34,793 bases of DNA. It comes from a virus. The notes under the pieces are model-generated. The model saw only the letters and a program-made list of their open reading frames with translations, was not told the origin of the DNA and made no database searches. The DNA lies in IMG/VR virus record IMGVR_UViG_3300032092_004242, positions 1-34,793 of that record; one strand, written 5' to 3'. This document shows, piece by piece, positions 25,497 through 34,793 of the stretch; position 1 is the first letter of the stretch; the number at the start of each line of letters is the position of its first letter. Position numbers and translations under genes: made by a program.

Positions 25497-26303
25497 ATGG
25501 CAACAGTAACTATCACAGAAATCTTAGGCGGAGATAACATTGCCGCCTCGAGAATTGTTCTGAATAACAACTTTACTCTTTTACAAAACGCAATTAACAC
25601 TATTGAAACTCGTCTAAACACTTCATATGTTCCTGGAGGATCATTGAACGTAGGCGATGTTCAAATTCTAAGATATAACAGAGCAGCATCGGTAAACCTC
25701 TTCCTTTGTCAAGGATCAGCACAGATTGACGGAAATCTTAATCTAGGAACCCCAACTAACAGCTCAACGGTTGGACTTACTGGATCAATGACGGTCAGCG
25801 GCACTTTTGGCGCTGATGGAGCGGTTACATTTGACAATACTGGAGGATTCGACGTTTTCGTTAATAATTTACGGTATATCGCAAACGACTCAGAAGCTAA
25901 TGAGCAATGGTACGCGGCTAATTCAAAGAGCCCTGCGGTTAATACCGAAGTTGCTACTGGCATTCTACCAATTACTAGCATGGTTAGAGTTCTTCACTTG
26001 GACGTATCGACTGCTTCATCTTTCAATGTGTTGACTCTTCCTGCTGTAGGAACTGTTAATGATGGTCAACTCGTAACTATTGTTTTTGACACAGCGGCTC
26101 CCTCAAACTTGCAATTTGAATTAGATAACTCTTCTAACTTTGACCCTGCTTTTGATAACACTGCCGTAGGATCAAATATCATTCTTAATACAACTCTTAA
26201 TTCGCAAACTGATGCTAAATTTACCGGTATCTGGATTGACTTGGCGGCTGGAACAAACGGTTGGAAAGTCGTAGGAGCTCACGGTGACGTAACCTACTGG
26301 TAA
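25497..26303 (+). CDS. Beta-rich virion structural protein, fibre-like
   Basis: The 268-residue protein begins MATVTITEILGGDNIAASRI, then a helix with NNNFTLLQNAINTIETRL (residues about 24-41). Gly/Ser/Thr-rich strands follow (NVGDVQILRY, DGNLNLGTP, TGSMTVSGTFGADGAVTF). The C-terminal half is a beta domain ending WKVVGAHGDVTYW. A trimer-forming N-terminal helix followed by beta repeats is usual for small phage fibre or head-fibre proteins. It opens the second structural block after a 49-bp A/T-rich gap (25448-25496) without a Shine-Dalgarno sequence. No enzyme motif is present. A capsid decoration role is an alternative. Confidence 0.6.
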   Translation: MATVTITEILGGDNIAASRIVLNNNFTLLQNAINTIETRLNTSYVPGGSLNVGDVQILRYNRAASVNLFLCQGSAQIDGNLNLGTPTNSSTVGLTGSMTVSGTFGADGAVTFDNTGGFDVFVNNLRYIANDSEANEQWYAANSKSPAVNTEVATGILPITSMVRVLHLDVSTASSFNVLTLPAVGTVNDGQLVTIVFDTAAPSNLQFELDNSSNFDPAFDNTAVGSNIILNTTLNSQTDAKFTGIWIDLAAGTNGWKVVGAHGDVTYW

Positions 26304-26321
26304 AATTAGATAAGCACATTA

Positions 26322-28562
26322 ATGGCTGTTGCACCACTCATAAGACCTATAAGACTTCAAGGAGGAACGTTCTACACGTTCTCATCCGCATCTGAAGATT
26401 TAGGTTTGACATTCAATGATTCTCAAAAGAAGTTTCGTTTTTCGAAATATGCTTTGATGAATCTGCCTCCAATTGAAAACACGTCGCCATCTTTCATTAA
26501 CACCATCGGACTATCAAATGTTCCCGGTGGCTTTGAACAAGTTGACGGAACAAAAACATGGAACGACTTCTTTGCAGAGTCCTTTCAAAACTACTGCTTA
26601 AATTTGGAAGCAACTTTAACTGGGCAAACTGGTTATGATCCAACTTCAACGCTAACGGTTTCTGAACGTGTTTTTTTCAAATGGCTTAAAGAGATTGGTG
26701 CAATTCGTTTCCGCGAAGCTAATTCTGCGGAATACGTGCAAAGCGTGATTGCGTCTAACCCTACTAAGTATCCTGCAATTAGCCCGGTAACTTCTAATCC
26801 AACAGTTTATGTAGAAGAGGATGATAGCATTTTTTACAAAAAGGTAGTGAAATACCTGGGAGACGTCAGCATCATCAATTCAGTTCGAAATAGTTACAAC
26901 GCTTTTTCTGAAGTTTACATATATCTTCCAACAAGTCACGGAAATACTCCGGTGATTTTGTTCAATTCAGTAGATGATACGAATTACCCAAAGACTGGTG
27001 CATTTCAAAATAATCCGCCAAACCCGCTAAATGCTCCGTATCTTTTCGGGAGAGATACCAACACAGTATCGCCGGCAGGCCTAAGTGTTGAATCATATTT
27101 TGATTCTGTTCTTAATACGTTTACGGTAAATGATCCGTTTGGAGCTCTTGCTACATTCTATTATTATGATCCAGCATCCGCAGCATATGTTGATCCTTCA
27201 AACCCTCTGTTTACTTGGTGGTTTGGGCTGAATCCATATGCAAACACATATTTTACTGAGCCAAGCGCTACATTTAATGATAGTCGAAACGACCGCTATA
27301 AGATTGAAAGCGTAAATAAGCTAGTTGAATACGTTCGTAGCCGTCTAGACGGTATTAGCCTTATCTATAGCACCGATGCTTATGCAGGTATGGCAAACCA
27401 AAACATAACAGAATTTGGTAAGTATAACGAGCAAGCAATTGCACAGTCTTTTGATTTCAACGCGGTTCTTCTCTATTACGATTTGTACGATCCAAATAAC
27501 ACTGCAGATTCTACAACCAACCTATTTGGTGTGCTGTTCTTGGATAACGTAGATCCAAAATCTGGAGGCGGCGGATACATTCCGACATACACAAAATACA
27601 AGCCAAATTCTCTAACAGGAGATAATGGTAATTCTTTTGCGTTCCGAGTTAACATTAAATTTGATGTTAATTCTCAAGATACTTCCATTGAAACAAGCAT
27701 TAATGACTACAATCCGTATTCGTTGTCGCAGTTCATGGAGGCAATCAATCAGTTGCTTAATTCATCGGACCTTCTCAATGCAAATCAAGATCAACTAATA
27801 GCTCTGCAAACGCAGGTTAACGCTATAGAAGATCAGCTTATCAGTTCACAAACTGCTGATGAATTGCAAATACAGATTGATGAACTCAAGACTACAATAG
27901 CTCAATCTCAACAAGTGTTCATCAATAATCAAAATTTGGTGAGCTTGATTGAAAAGAATTATGAAGAGATCAATAACATCTACAAAGGTCTTACTAGCGT
28001 AGAGATTTCCTATAATTTAGATCTCTTAGAATCTGGCCCTGGAATCTTCATTGACAAGTCAAATCCAGGAAAGGCAAAGATCGTTAACACACGCGAACTA
28101 TTTAACATAGGCAGCTCTACATCCACTACGGATAAGACGCTAGTCTACTTTAATGTTCCATCAGGAATAATGGACTTTACGACAAACAGCAACACATACA
28201 GTTATCTTCGTAGAGTACTAGAATATAACAACTATCTCAAAATACTTGGTGGATCCCCAAGCTCTTTACCAATAACCGACAGAGACATTGTCCTGTACCT
28301 GGATGACTCGGTTAATAAGTGGCAGGCTGGTCAGGTATTTAGAATAGCATTTGAAAATGGAATTGATATGTCCAATACTAATGGCAATTTCAATTTCATA
28401 ATCTACTCTGATGCTCTTGATACATTGAACACAGGGTTCCCTTATTCAGCAGAAATTGGCTTTGTTACGTATTCGCAGTTCATAGCCAAAGGCGACAATC
28501 CAATTATTGAACTCATCTGCTTAGACCCAGCAACATATACTTTCTCAGTGGACATTTTCTAA
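26322..28562 (+). CDS. Large virion structural protein with central coiled coil (746 aa)
   Basis: The N-terminus (MAVAPLIRPIRLQGGTFYTF, then SSASEDLGLTFND) is beta-rich. Residues about 60-160 are mixed and include a Trp-rich helix pair (TKTWNDFFAESFQNYCLNLE; RVFFKWLKEIGAIRFREA). Residues about 478-558 are a long coiled coil (NQDQLIALQTQVNAIEDQL, ELQIQIDELKTTI). The C-terminal beta domain has DLDLLESGPG-type strands and ends in IELICLDPATYTFSVDIF. This suggests an elongated trimeric baseplate or fibre protein. I cannot assign it to a specific T4 gene product; gp8- or gp10-like roles are possible by position only. An 18-bp gap separates it from the previous gene. Confidence 0.6.
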   Translation: MAVAPLIRPIRLQGGTFYTFSSASEDLGLTFNDSQKKFRFSKYALMNLPPIENTSPSFINTIGLSNVPGGFEQVDGTKTWNDFFAESFQNYCLNLEATLTGQTGYDPTSTLTVSERVFFKWLKEIGAIRFREANSAEYVQSVIASNPTKYPAISPVTSNPTVYVEEDDSIFYKKVVKYLGDVSIINSVRNSYNAFSEVYIYLPTSHGNTPVILFNSVDDTNYPKTGAFQNNPPNPLNAPYLFGRDTNTVSPAGLSVESYFDSVLNTFTVNDPFGALATFYYYDPASAAYVDPSNPLFTWWFGLNPYANTYFTEPSATFNDSRNDRYKIESVNKLVEYVRSRLDGISLIYSTDAYAGMANQNITEFGKYNEQAIAQSFDFNAVLLYYDLYDPNNTADSTTNLFGVLFLDNVDPKSGGGGYIPTYTKYKPNSLTGDNGNSFAFRVNIKFDVNSQDTSIETSINDYNPYSLSQFMEAINQLLNSSDLLNANQDQLIALQTQVNAIEDQLISSQTADELQIQIDELKTTIAQSQQVFINNQNLVSLIEKNYEEINNIYKGLTSVEISYNLDLLESGPGIFIDKSNPGKAKIVNTRELFNIGSSTSTTDKTLVYFNVPSGIMDFTTNSNTYSYLRRVLEYNNYLKILGGSPSSLPITDRDIVLYLDDSVNKWQAGQVFRIAFENGIDMSNTNGNFNFIIYSDALDTLNTGFPYSAEIGFVTYSQFIAKGDNPIIELICLDPATYTFSVDIF

Positions 28563-28584
28563 ATTCATCTTTAGAAACCGCTGG

Positions 28585-28592
28585 GATAAATA
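28585..28592 (+). promoter_or_regulatory. GATAAATA, candidate late-promoter -10 motif
   Basis: This is the same octamer as at 1300 and 8438, 29 bp before the ATG at 28614, within a 51-bp non-coding gap. AGGGG lies five bases before the same ATG, a rare Shine-Dalgarno-like site in this window. Confidence 0.35.
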
Positions 28593-28613
28593 AAAACAAA
28601 AATAGGGGTCAAA

Positions 28614-31600
28614 ATGGCAGAGACCAATAATAGTTTTTCAACGATTCTAGCGGAGTTTGTTAGATTACAGAATAATGCTCTAGAGATTATTACAAAACAA
28701 TCGCAGGCAGTTACCACTGATGCTGACGTAGTCCAAGTAACTACTACAAATGCAGATGGCTCTACTAGCACTTACACGATTCCTTCTTTTTCGGGAATTC
28801 GTGGATCCATCAATCGAATTGACAACACTCTAACCACCTTGATGGGATTTGATTCTGATGCATATGTCAGAATGCCGGATGGAACTTTCAAAAGAATTTA
28901 TCAAACCAAAACACCAGTGGATCCTCCTCGCATAGGATCTCTTCCTGTCCCTTCGAAGTTTACTCCCGAGAACAATTGGTTCTTTGAGTCGCTGATGACT
29001 CCTGCTCTCAAAGTAAGTTTTAAAGTTACGAAATATGTTTCACAGCAAGAATCTAAAATTGGGGTAAAGCGTTTAATCATCAATACCGATACCGAGGACA
29101 AAGTTACATACTTCGATAGCAATATTAAAGGAAGAAATGATATTGATTATGTTGACTTTCTGATTGAGCTTCAGAAATTGAACTACACTTATTATGTAGA
29201 TGAAGATATAATTGATTTGCCGCTTTCTGTCGTGAGATATAGCGGTGAATTTACTGTTGTATCTTTCCGAGATCAAAAAGTCACTCTACAGGATGGCACA
29301 GAAGTTACTAAGAGAAGATACCTTTTTAGCAATTTAAGATATACCGACAATCTATCAATCCAGCAGAACACCATGACTTTAAAGGCTGGTGATCAACTTA
29401 TCAAAGGAGAAACTATTTATGAAGTAACCGATGTAAACAGCGAAACTCTTTACGTTGGAATTAAGAGACTGCGAGGATATGAGCCTCTTGTTGCAGGTGA
29501 ATCAATTTCTCTCTATTCCCCTATATTTTCACCGAAGGTTGCAAATGTTGGGGTGGGATTTGATGAGAGACAAGTGGTATTCTTTAAGAACGTAAATGAC
29601 GAGGACAACCTAATATCCACAAAGTATTCTCCAGGAGTTGCTTTTTATTCGAATGATTTGTCAGTAGATTTGGCAGAAGGGACTGTAAGTTTAGTAGACT
29701 ACTACCAAACACGCGTAATGGATTTTGGTTCTCAACTGTTAGCGGCTACCAAAAATAATACTATTTCTCCTCTTGACGGTATCACTCCAGACGCTCCTGA
29801 GCTTAATTCTACAAACTTTAAAGTTGTGCAAATCAATGAGCACAAACTGGATCAAGCTCAGATAGTTTCTATTAGAAAAAAGGCAGCAGATAAAGTAAGA
29901 ATTGAGGCATTGATTGATCAACTGCAAAGCTCTATCGATAAAAAGACACAGCAGCTCAATACCACAAATTTTGCGTCGGAAACCGATAGACGCGGTGTAA
30001 AGAACGAATTGGAGACTCTAATTCGCGAAAAGAACAGCCAGTCTTCTCTCTATGCAAGTATTGTAAATGAACTCGCGGCCACATCACAAGATGCGCCAGC
30101 CGCTCTAGATACTCCTAAGTATAGAGTACGCGGATTCTTTGATGTGCCTACGCCAAAGTACAGCGACAAGACTGGCTTTCAGAATGTAATACAGTTCTAT
30201 GTATACTATCGATATGTCAATCCCGCTGGAAACGCTTCCGACACCAAGCAATTTGATATTGAATCTGCCACAGGAAAAACTATCAGAGCAAGCTTTAGCA
30301 ATTGGCAGCAAGTAAAATCTGAAATTAGAACCAAGAGTTACAATACAACTGTTGGAAAGTACGTTTGGGATAGCGAAGATATTGAAAACCCCGACACCAT
30401 CAATGTTAATCAGGTGGACATTCCTATCAGCAAGGGAGAAAAGGTTGAATTCTATGTTGTATCGGTTTCTGAGGCAGGATGGCCAGTGACTCCACTGTTA
30501 TCGGTGCCCTCAAACATCGTTACTATTGAGTTTCCGCAAGATCTTACAGGAGAAGACGAGGCGTTGCTGGCACTTGCACAGGCAAGACAAGAAGCTGTTA
30601 AAGTTCAACTCGAATCTGACCTAGCAGCAAAAGGCCTTGATGTTCACTTGAGTTCATCGTTTAACGCAGGAGAGCAGTATTACGCTCACAGCGCGGATGT
30701 TATATCTTCATCCTTCTATGATTCTTCAGGTGTAGTAATATCTCTCTATGAAAAACTGAAATCTTTGGATATCGCCATTCAAGAAATTCAAAATAAGATT
30801 TCTCAGGCAAAAGGAGAACTGCACGTATTTGTAATAGACAAAGATGCAAGTTCAAAGACAGAAATACAAAACGGTTCAACTATAAAATTGTTTGCTGGTT
30901 ATTACACAGATTATGTAGCGCTATTGCCGGCATCTTCGCAAAGAGGAGCAATCATTAACAAAGTATACATTCTGTCTCTCGAGAATCCGATTGCAGCAAC
31001 ATTGGAACTTGTTTCACGCTTCCCAGGCGGAATTGGACAGGATCTACCAGATAGCGGTCTTACTACCACGTTCAATGACTACGATTACATTTACGCTAGA
31101 AAGTACGATCTTGTTCCTATCGTAAACACAACGATTGCTAGAGCGGATACAAATAATGCTAATAAGTTTAGCTCTGCTTTCTATCAAAGCGGACAACTAA
31201 GATCACAATATCTCTACAGCAGATATACGGACATTGGTTTGGCAACCCCTCTTTACATAGATCCTGATCGTGATGTTGATAGAAGACTTCTGCCTAATAT
31301 CAATGGTTCGTCTCCAATTCAATCTTACGTATGGAACGGATCTTACAATGACGGGGCCCCTCAAGGCGGAGGTCAAATCAATGATTTCTGTGTTCATATT
31401 CAGCATCCTGCTTTGGCCACAGGCACGCTGCCAACTCCATTGCAATCTCCACAAATTTTTTCAACAACCGTTGACGGTTATCCTACATCAGCAGAAAGCG
31501 TTTCAGCTTTTAGGCACGCCTACAATTTTAACACTACATCCGACGACGTAAGACAACTCCAGTACAAGAATAATTGGTATGCAAATTCAACGGCTACGCC

Positions 31601-32135
31601 TCCTGGAACTATACCTCCAATACCACCAAACCCGGTATTTACACCAGCTGTGAATTTGCTGCCGGACAAATTTGGATTTATTGACGGTGATAGGTATTTG
31701 ATTGGCAAAAACACATGTGGATCTTACCTATTGCTAGCTCCTGCTACATTTGATCAGCTTCTGGTCGATGGTACGGATTATCGGGCAGTCAAAGATCTTG
31801 GAACTGGCGAGGCTAATGCAATTCAAATACCTATCATCTATCAATTTAGAATGACCGACTATGCAGGTGATAACACGGGTACTGGTACTGGTTACGTTGG
31901 AGGCTACGACAGCTCTGCCGGATGGACACCCCCAACTCAATTGAACTACTCTAAAAAAATTGGAATAGATATCTACGTAAAAGAAACCACGGTGTTTTCT
32001 TTTGATGTGCAAGTTTCCGCTACCTATAAGAGACAATCTACCGCTCAAAGAGTTGATGAACTGCAAACGTCTCTAATTAAAACCAAGGAAAACATCACAT
32101 ACGATAAAAATAGCATCAAAACGCTAACTAGGTAA
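28614..32135 (+). CDS. Large virion structural protein with coiled coils and a fibronectin-like region (1173 aa)
   Basis: The helical N-terminus (residues 1-40, TILAEFVRLQNNALEIITKQ) is followed by a beta-rich part up to about 400. A coiled coil spans about 413-488 (VRIEALIDQLQSSIDKKTQQ, KNELETLIREKNS). Residues about 500-640 read as fibronectin-III-like sandwiches (QFYVYYRYVNPAG, KVEFYVVSVSEAGWPV). A second coiled coil lies at 712-739, then a long beta region, and a final coiled helix at 1143-1173 (RVDELQTSLIKTKENI). Alternating coiled coil and sandwich modules fit a baseplate-attached fibre or wedge component. No catalytic motif is seen. It has a candidate late promoter and overlaps the next gene (TAATG), so the two are probably made together. 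Confidence 0.6.
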   Translation: MAETNNSFSTILAEFVRLQNNALEIITKQSQAVTTDADVVQVTTTNADGSTSTYTIPSFSGIRGSINRIDNTLTTLMGFDSDAYVRMPDGTFKRIYQTKTPVDPPRIGSLPVPSKFTPENNWFFESLMTPALKVSFKVTKYVSQQESKIGVKRLIINTDTEDKVTYFDSNIKGRNDIDYVDFLIELQKLNYTYYVDEDIIDLPLSVVRYSGEFTVVSFRDQKVTLQDGTEVTKRRYLFSNLRYTDNLSIQQNTMTLKAGDQLIKGETIYEVTDVNSETLYVGIKRLRGYEPLVAGESISLYSPIFSPKVANVGVGFDERQVVFFKNVNDEDNLISTKYSPGVAFYSNDLSVDLAEGTVSLVDYYQTRVMDFGSQLLAATKNNTISPLDGITPDAPELNSTNFKVVQINEHKLDQAQIVSIRKKAADKVRIEALIDQLQSSIDKKTQQLNTTNFASETDRRGVKNELETLIREKNSQSSLYASIVNELAATSQDAPAALDTPKYRVRGFFDVPTPKYSDKTGFQNVIQFYVYYRYVNPAGNASDTKQFDIESATGKTIRASFSNWQQVKSEIRTKSYNTTVGKYVWDSEDIENPDTINVNQVDIPISKGEKVEFYVVSVSEAGWPVTPLLSVPSNIVTIEFPQDLTGEDEALLALAQARQEAVKVQLESDLAAKGLDVHLSSSFNAGEQYYAHSADVISSSFYDSSGVVISLYEKLKSLDIAIQEIQNKISQAKGELHVFVIDKDASSKTEIQNGSTIKLFAGYYTDYVALLPASSQRGAIINKVYILSLENPIAATLELVSRFPGGIGQDLPDSGLTTTFNDYDYIYARKYDLVPIVNTTIARADTNNANKFSSAFYQSGQLRSQYLYSRYTDIGLATPLYIDPDRDVDRRLLPNINGSSPIQSYVWNGSYNDGAPQGGGQINDFCVHIQHPALATGTLPTPLQSPQIFSTTVDGYPTSAESVSAFRHAYNFNTTSDDVRQLQYKNNWYANSTATPPGTIPPIPPNPVFTPAVNLLPDKFGFIDGDRYLIGKNTCGSYLLLAPATFDQLLVDGTDYRAVKDLGTGEANAIQIPIIYQFRMTDYAGDNTGTGTGYVGGYDSSAGWTPPTQLNYSKKIGIDIYVKETTVFSFDVQVSATYKRQSTAQRVDELQTSLIKTKENITYDKNSIKTLTR

Positions 32136-34793
32136 TGCGCAATTCAGAATTCTACAGAGTAAATTTTGAGAAAGAGATTGTTGTTCAAGGAAGAACGACT
32201 CTCTTTCTTAGTATAGAAGCAAACGATCCAGATCCTTCTACAAATATTGAGTGGGTTGACGGGGAAACTCTTTGGGTTTCTCCATACATACAGCCGCAAA
32301 CATTTGAGACTAAATTTGAGGCGCTTACGCAAATTCCCGAGGACCCGATGCCTCAGCCAAATCCTGCGCAGTTTAGATTCTACTTTACCGAATTTGCAAA
32401 AAGAGGCAAGGCTTTTGAACAAGCCGCGTGGAATTCAATACAGATAGGAGATGATGTAAAGGCGGCTTCAATGTTCACGAGAACCCCACCTGGAGTATCA
32501 ACGGCCTCTCCTTATGCTGGGCCTCTTGATGTTATGAAGTTTCAGGCAAAGGTAGTAGAAAAAGGACGATATCTTATAGGAGGCACATATTACTATTATG
32601 TTGCAATAGATGCAGCAAATGCTGGAAGCGATCAAGTATCAGGCGAAGGATTTATGATGCAAATCGGAAATTGGAAGGAAGACGACAATTGGCAAATTAA
32701 CCAAATAAGCGCAGCAGTTGTAGCAGAGCAGACGCTGAGAAATCAGAACCCAGTATATTATGAGACATCTCCAATAGGCCCTAATCAATTTGACGGACAA
32801 TCAGCAACGGAAGATTGGCCTAACGATGTAAATTATTTTACAAGAATAGTTTCTAGCACGCCTAATCCTTGGTCATCTTATAGGAAAAATCTGGAGGCGC
32901 CTAACCCACCCAGAATAACTTATAGGATTGATTATGACGGAATAGCAAATTCACACCTAAAAATCAATTTTTTAGTAGCAAAAACAAGCTCTTCTTCGGT
33001 TCAGCCTTTTTTGTGGGGTGTTAATGCTACAATGTCAGGGGAAATTCAAAGATCTACCGTAAATTACGGACAAAAATTAGCGCAGCCAGATTTAGATTCT
33101 GAACATTTAATAGACTATCATGAGGTTCATTTATTTGGTTATCCAGAAACCTCTGTAAAAACTTCTCGTACAACATATCAAAACGAATTTTCTGCCACAG
33201 GTTCGGAAATTTATGATGACCTTTCGTCGTATGGGGTGCTAAAAACAAACCCAAAACTTACAGGAAACGTAAAGCTCACGGTGGATTCAGGAGGATCTCT
33301 GTGGCTAAATTCTATCGATGCGTCAGAAGAACTTTCGAGTTCCCGATTTAAGAAGTATGCAATAAGTTCAAATTCAACATATCAAAGAGACTTATTTTAC
33401 TTCTTGGATCAAGGAAAGCTTTCACCCGAGTTATTGTATCAACTATATCAAAAAGACAATCAATATCTCAACACAAAGAGAAACCTTAGCGAACAATACG
33501 ATAACTTCTACAATTATGGAATAGAGCAGCTTAATAGTAAGTTTTACGATGAAGATTACACATTCCTGGCTCCTCTCTGGATGAGAAAGCAGTTGCCAGA
33601 ATTTTTTGTAATTTTTAGATTGGATCACCCGCTCAACCCTCTTTCTTATCAAAATACGAGCAATCCTGAGAAGTTTCAAGAGTTTTTCAAGGATGCCAGA
33701 ATTGTTAAAACTTTTGATATGCGGGTTTCATCCCCTCTTGGATCGTATCTTAGAAAGATTGTTGATGATCCTAGGTTTAATGAAAGGCCACTTGAAGTAT
33801 CATTTAGCACAGACACTCCAACTACCTGGTACGGAATTGACTACACTTCCGGAAACATAACCGGGAAGGGTGAATTCCTAAATGATTTCTGGACAAGCGA
33901 TAACCGCATACTTGATTTTGAGGAAACTATCACAGGAGGCTTTGAAAGAAATTCTTTGATTAGCACAAACCTAATCAATTTAGAGTTTTTATTTAGCGAC
34001 ACAGAAGCTACACCGTATTCTATCAATAGATATTTTGGCTTTTACGTAACAGAAAATCAACTTGCCGAGTTTGAGATCGTACCGGAAATTTTAGGTGCAA
34101 TCAGCGGTCAAACGCCAGCACCTAAATTAGGGGTGGATGGCGCTCCATATAATTTGCAGCCATTTGTGCAAACAAATCCAGTTGGAATACAACTACCTGT
34201 TGATTATTTTCACAATCCGGCTGATGGGACAATCAATACATCAGCAACCCCGGAGTACGTAGGATTGGTCAATGGTAAATTCCCATTACCATCAATGGTT
34301 GATGATCCTCTTCGTTTTTTCTATGTAAAAGACCGATTTGGAAATTTCAAAAGGGTTAATCGACTTCAAGAATTAAATTACGGAACGCCAGGCTCTCCAA
34401 GCTTTAAGCGTGTTACACAGTTGCAGCTCTTTGACAATCAAGAAAACATCAGCGATTTTGGAGGAATAACGCAGCTGTCTTCTCAAAGTAATGCAGATTT
34501 GCTGCCTGGCGGAAACGCGCAAGTTGTGTTGGCTATTGAAGACCTTCTAAAAGATGGAGTTCCAATAGCAGATTATGAAACTATTGAAATCTCTTTAGAG
34601 AAATTAAATTCCGAGCCTCGCACATACTATTATAGAATTACAATTGCCGACGAGCCTGTTCCTGGAGAAATAGAAATCACAGTCCAGAAAAATGATACGG
34701 GGGTTTTCGGTTCTCTTCCTCAAGACTACTATACCACAGTCTTTACGCAAACGTCAAGCCCTGCGTGGATTGACAGTTATCTCCTATGCTACA
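32135..34793 (+). CDS. Large virion structural protein, 3'-truncated by window end
   Basis: The ATG at 32135 overlaps the previous stop (TAATG), and the frame is open to the window end: 886 codons with no stop, so the gene continues beyond. The N-terminus reads MRNSEFYRVNFEKEIVVQGR, then beta-rich sequence with an extended Pro-rich segment near 70-85. Residues about 405-490 are the most distinctive: FKKYAISSNSTYQRDLFYFL, a helix with LYQLYQKDNQYLNTKRNL, then FNYGIEQLN-like and YTFLAPLWMRKQLPEFFVIF. This helix-then-strand block looks like a conserved assembly core. The rest is beta-rich. No enzyme motif is visible. Position and size suggest a baseplate or tail-fibre network protein. Confidence 0.7.
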   Translation, partial: MRNSEFYRVNFEKEIVVQGRTTLFLSIEANDPDPSTNIEWVDGETLWVSPYIQPQTFETKFEALTQIPEDPMPQPNPAQFRFYFTEFAKRGKAFEQAAWNSIQIGDDVKAASMFTRTPPGVSTASPYAGPLDVMKFQAKVVEKGRYLIGGTYYYYVAIDAANAGSDQVSGEGFMMQIGNWKEDDNWQINQISAAVVAEQTLRNQNPVYYETSPIGPNQFDGQSATEDWPNDVNYFTRIVSSTPNPWSSYRKNLEAPNPPRITYRIDYDGIANSHLKINFLVAKTSSSSVQPFLWGVNATMSGEIQRSTVNYGQKLAQPDLDSEHLIDYHEVHLFGYPETSVKTSRTTYQNEFSATGSEIYDDLSSYGVLKTNPKLTGNVKLTVDSGGSLWLNSIDASEELSSSRFKKYAISSNSTYQRDLFYFLDQGKLSPELLYQLYQKDNQYLNTKRNLSEQYDNFYNYGIEQLNSKFYDEDYTFLAPLWMRKQLPEFFVIFRLDHPLNPLSYQNTSNPEKFQEFFKDARIVKTFDMRVSSPLGSYLRKIVDDPRFNERPLEVSFSTDTPTTWYGIDYTSGNITGKGEFLNDFWTSDNRILDFEETITGGFERNSLISTNLINLEFLFSDTEATPYSINRYFGFYVTENQLAEFEIVPEILGAISGQTPAPKLGVDGAPYNLQPFVQTNPVGIQLPVDYFHNPADGTINTSATPEYVGLVNGKFPLPSMVDDPLRFFYVKDRFGNFKRVNRLQELNYGTPGSPSFKRVTQLQLFDNQENISDFGGITQLSSQSNADLLPGGNAQVVLAIEDLLKDGVPIADYETIEISLEKLNSEPRTYYYRITIADEPVPGEIEITVQKNDTGVFGSLPQDYYTTVFTQTSSPAWIDSYLLCY

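Noticed and set aside
1-34793. tRNA genes, integrase, transposase, attachment sites, stop-codon recoding
   Set aside because: No cloverleaf, recombinase motif or terminal inverted repeats were seen, and TAA, TAG and TGA all end genes with intact domains (for example TAG at 22355, TGA at 23132 and 9859).

Overview
The window is 34.8 kb of a large contractile-tailed (myovirus-type, distantly T4-like) bacteriophage genome. Direct support is a baseplate block holding a gp5-type spike, a GPW/gp25 protein and a baseplate J/gp6 protein, followed by a giant protein with a gpI/gp7-type segment, plus phage PhoH. Genes are packed almost without gaps: the longest stretch without a gene is 132 bp. No tRNA, rRNA, CRISPR array, integrase or transposon was seen. 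Base composition is AT-rich. Almost no start codon has a Shine-Dalgarno sequence; leaders are short and A/T-rich, often ending in TAAATG or TAATG. That is typical of phages of Bacteroidota, so such a host is my best guess, as inference only. All three stop codons are used, so there is no stop-codon recoding.

Layout. (1) 1-7154: the C-terminal part of a protein built from about 20 V-x-L-x-x-P repeats, a lysozyme-less gp5-like spike, and a 1687-residue protein of unknown function with hydrophobic and proline-rich stretches. (2) 7205-10203: an accessory island made of a three-domain S1 RNA-binding protein, an amidoligase-like protein with a pentapeptide-like tail, and a 115-residue protein whose N-terminus looks like a T4 capsid-targeting sequence. 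(3) 10224-21784: a baseplate wedge block with a connector-like 243-residue protein, gp25, gp6, a 90-residue protein and a 2822-residue mosaic. The mosaic carries a gpI/gp7-like segment, glycine-rich repeats, Trp-Asp-Glu repeats, an internal beta-propeller-like region and PKD/Ig-like domains. (4) 21801-25447: a non-structural island. It holds an HAD phosphatase and PhoH on the + strand, a SET-domain methyltransferase and a small zinc-ribbon protein on the - strand, then a DEDDy exonuclease and a zincless Fpg/Nei glycosylase on the + strand. (5) 25497-34793: a second structural block of four large proteins, the last cut by the window end.

The structural genes probably build baseplate, spike and fibres and appear to be late genes. 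A TATAAATA-like motif, resembling the T4 late promoter, precedes several of them. The island at 21801-25447 has its own divergent promoter region and is probably expressed separately for nucleic-acid repair and host takeover. The S1 protein is notable because S1 helps ribosomes start on messages without Shine-Dalgarno sequences, which is what nearly every gene here would produce.
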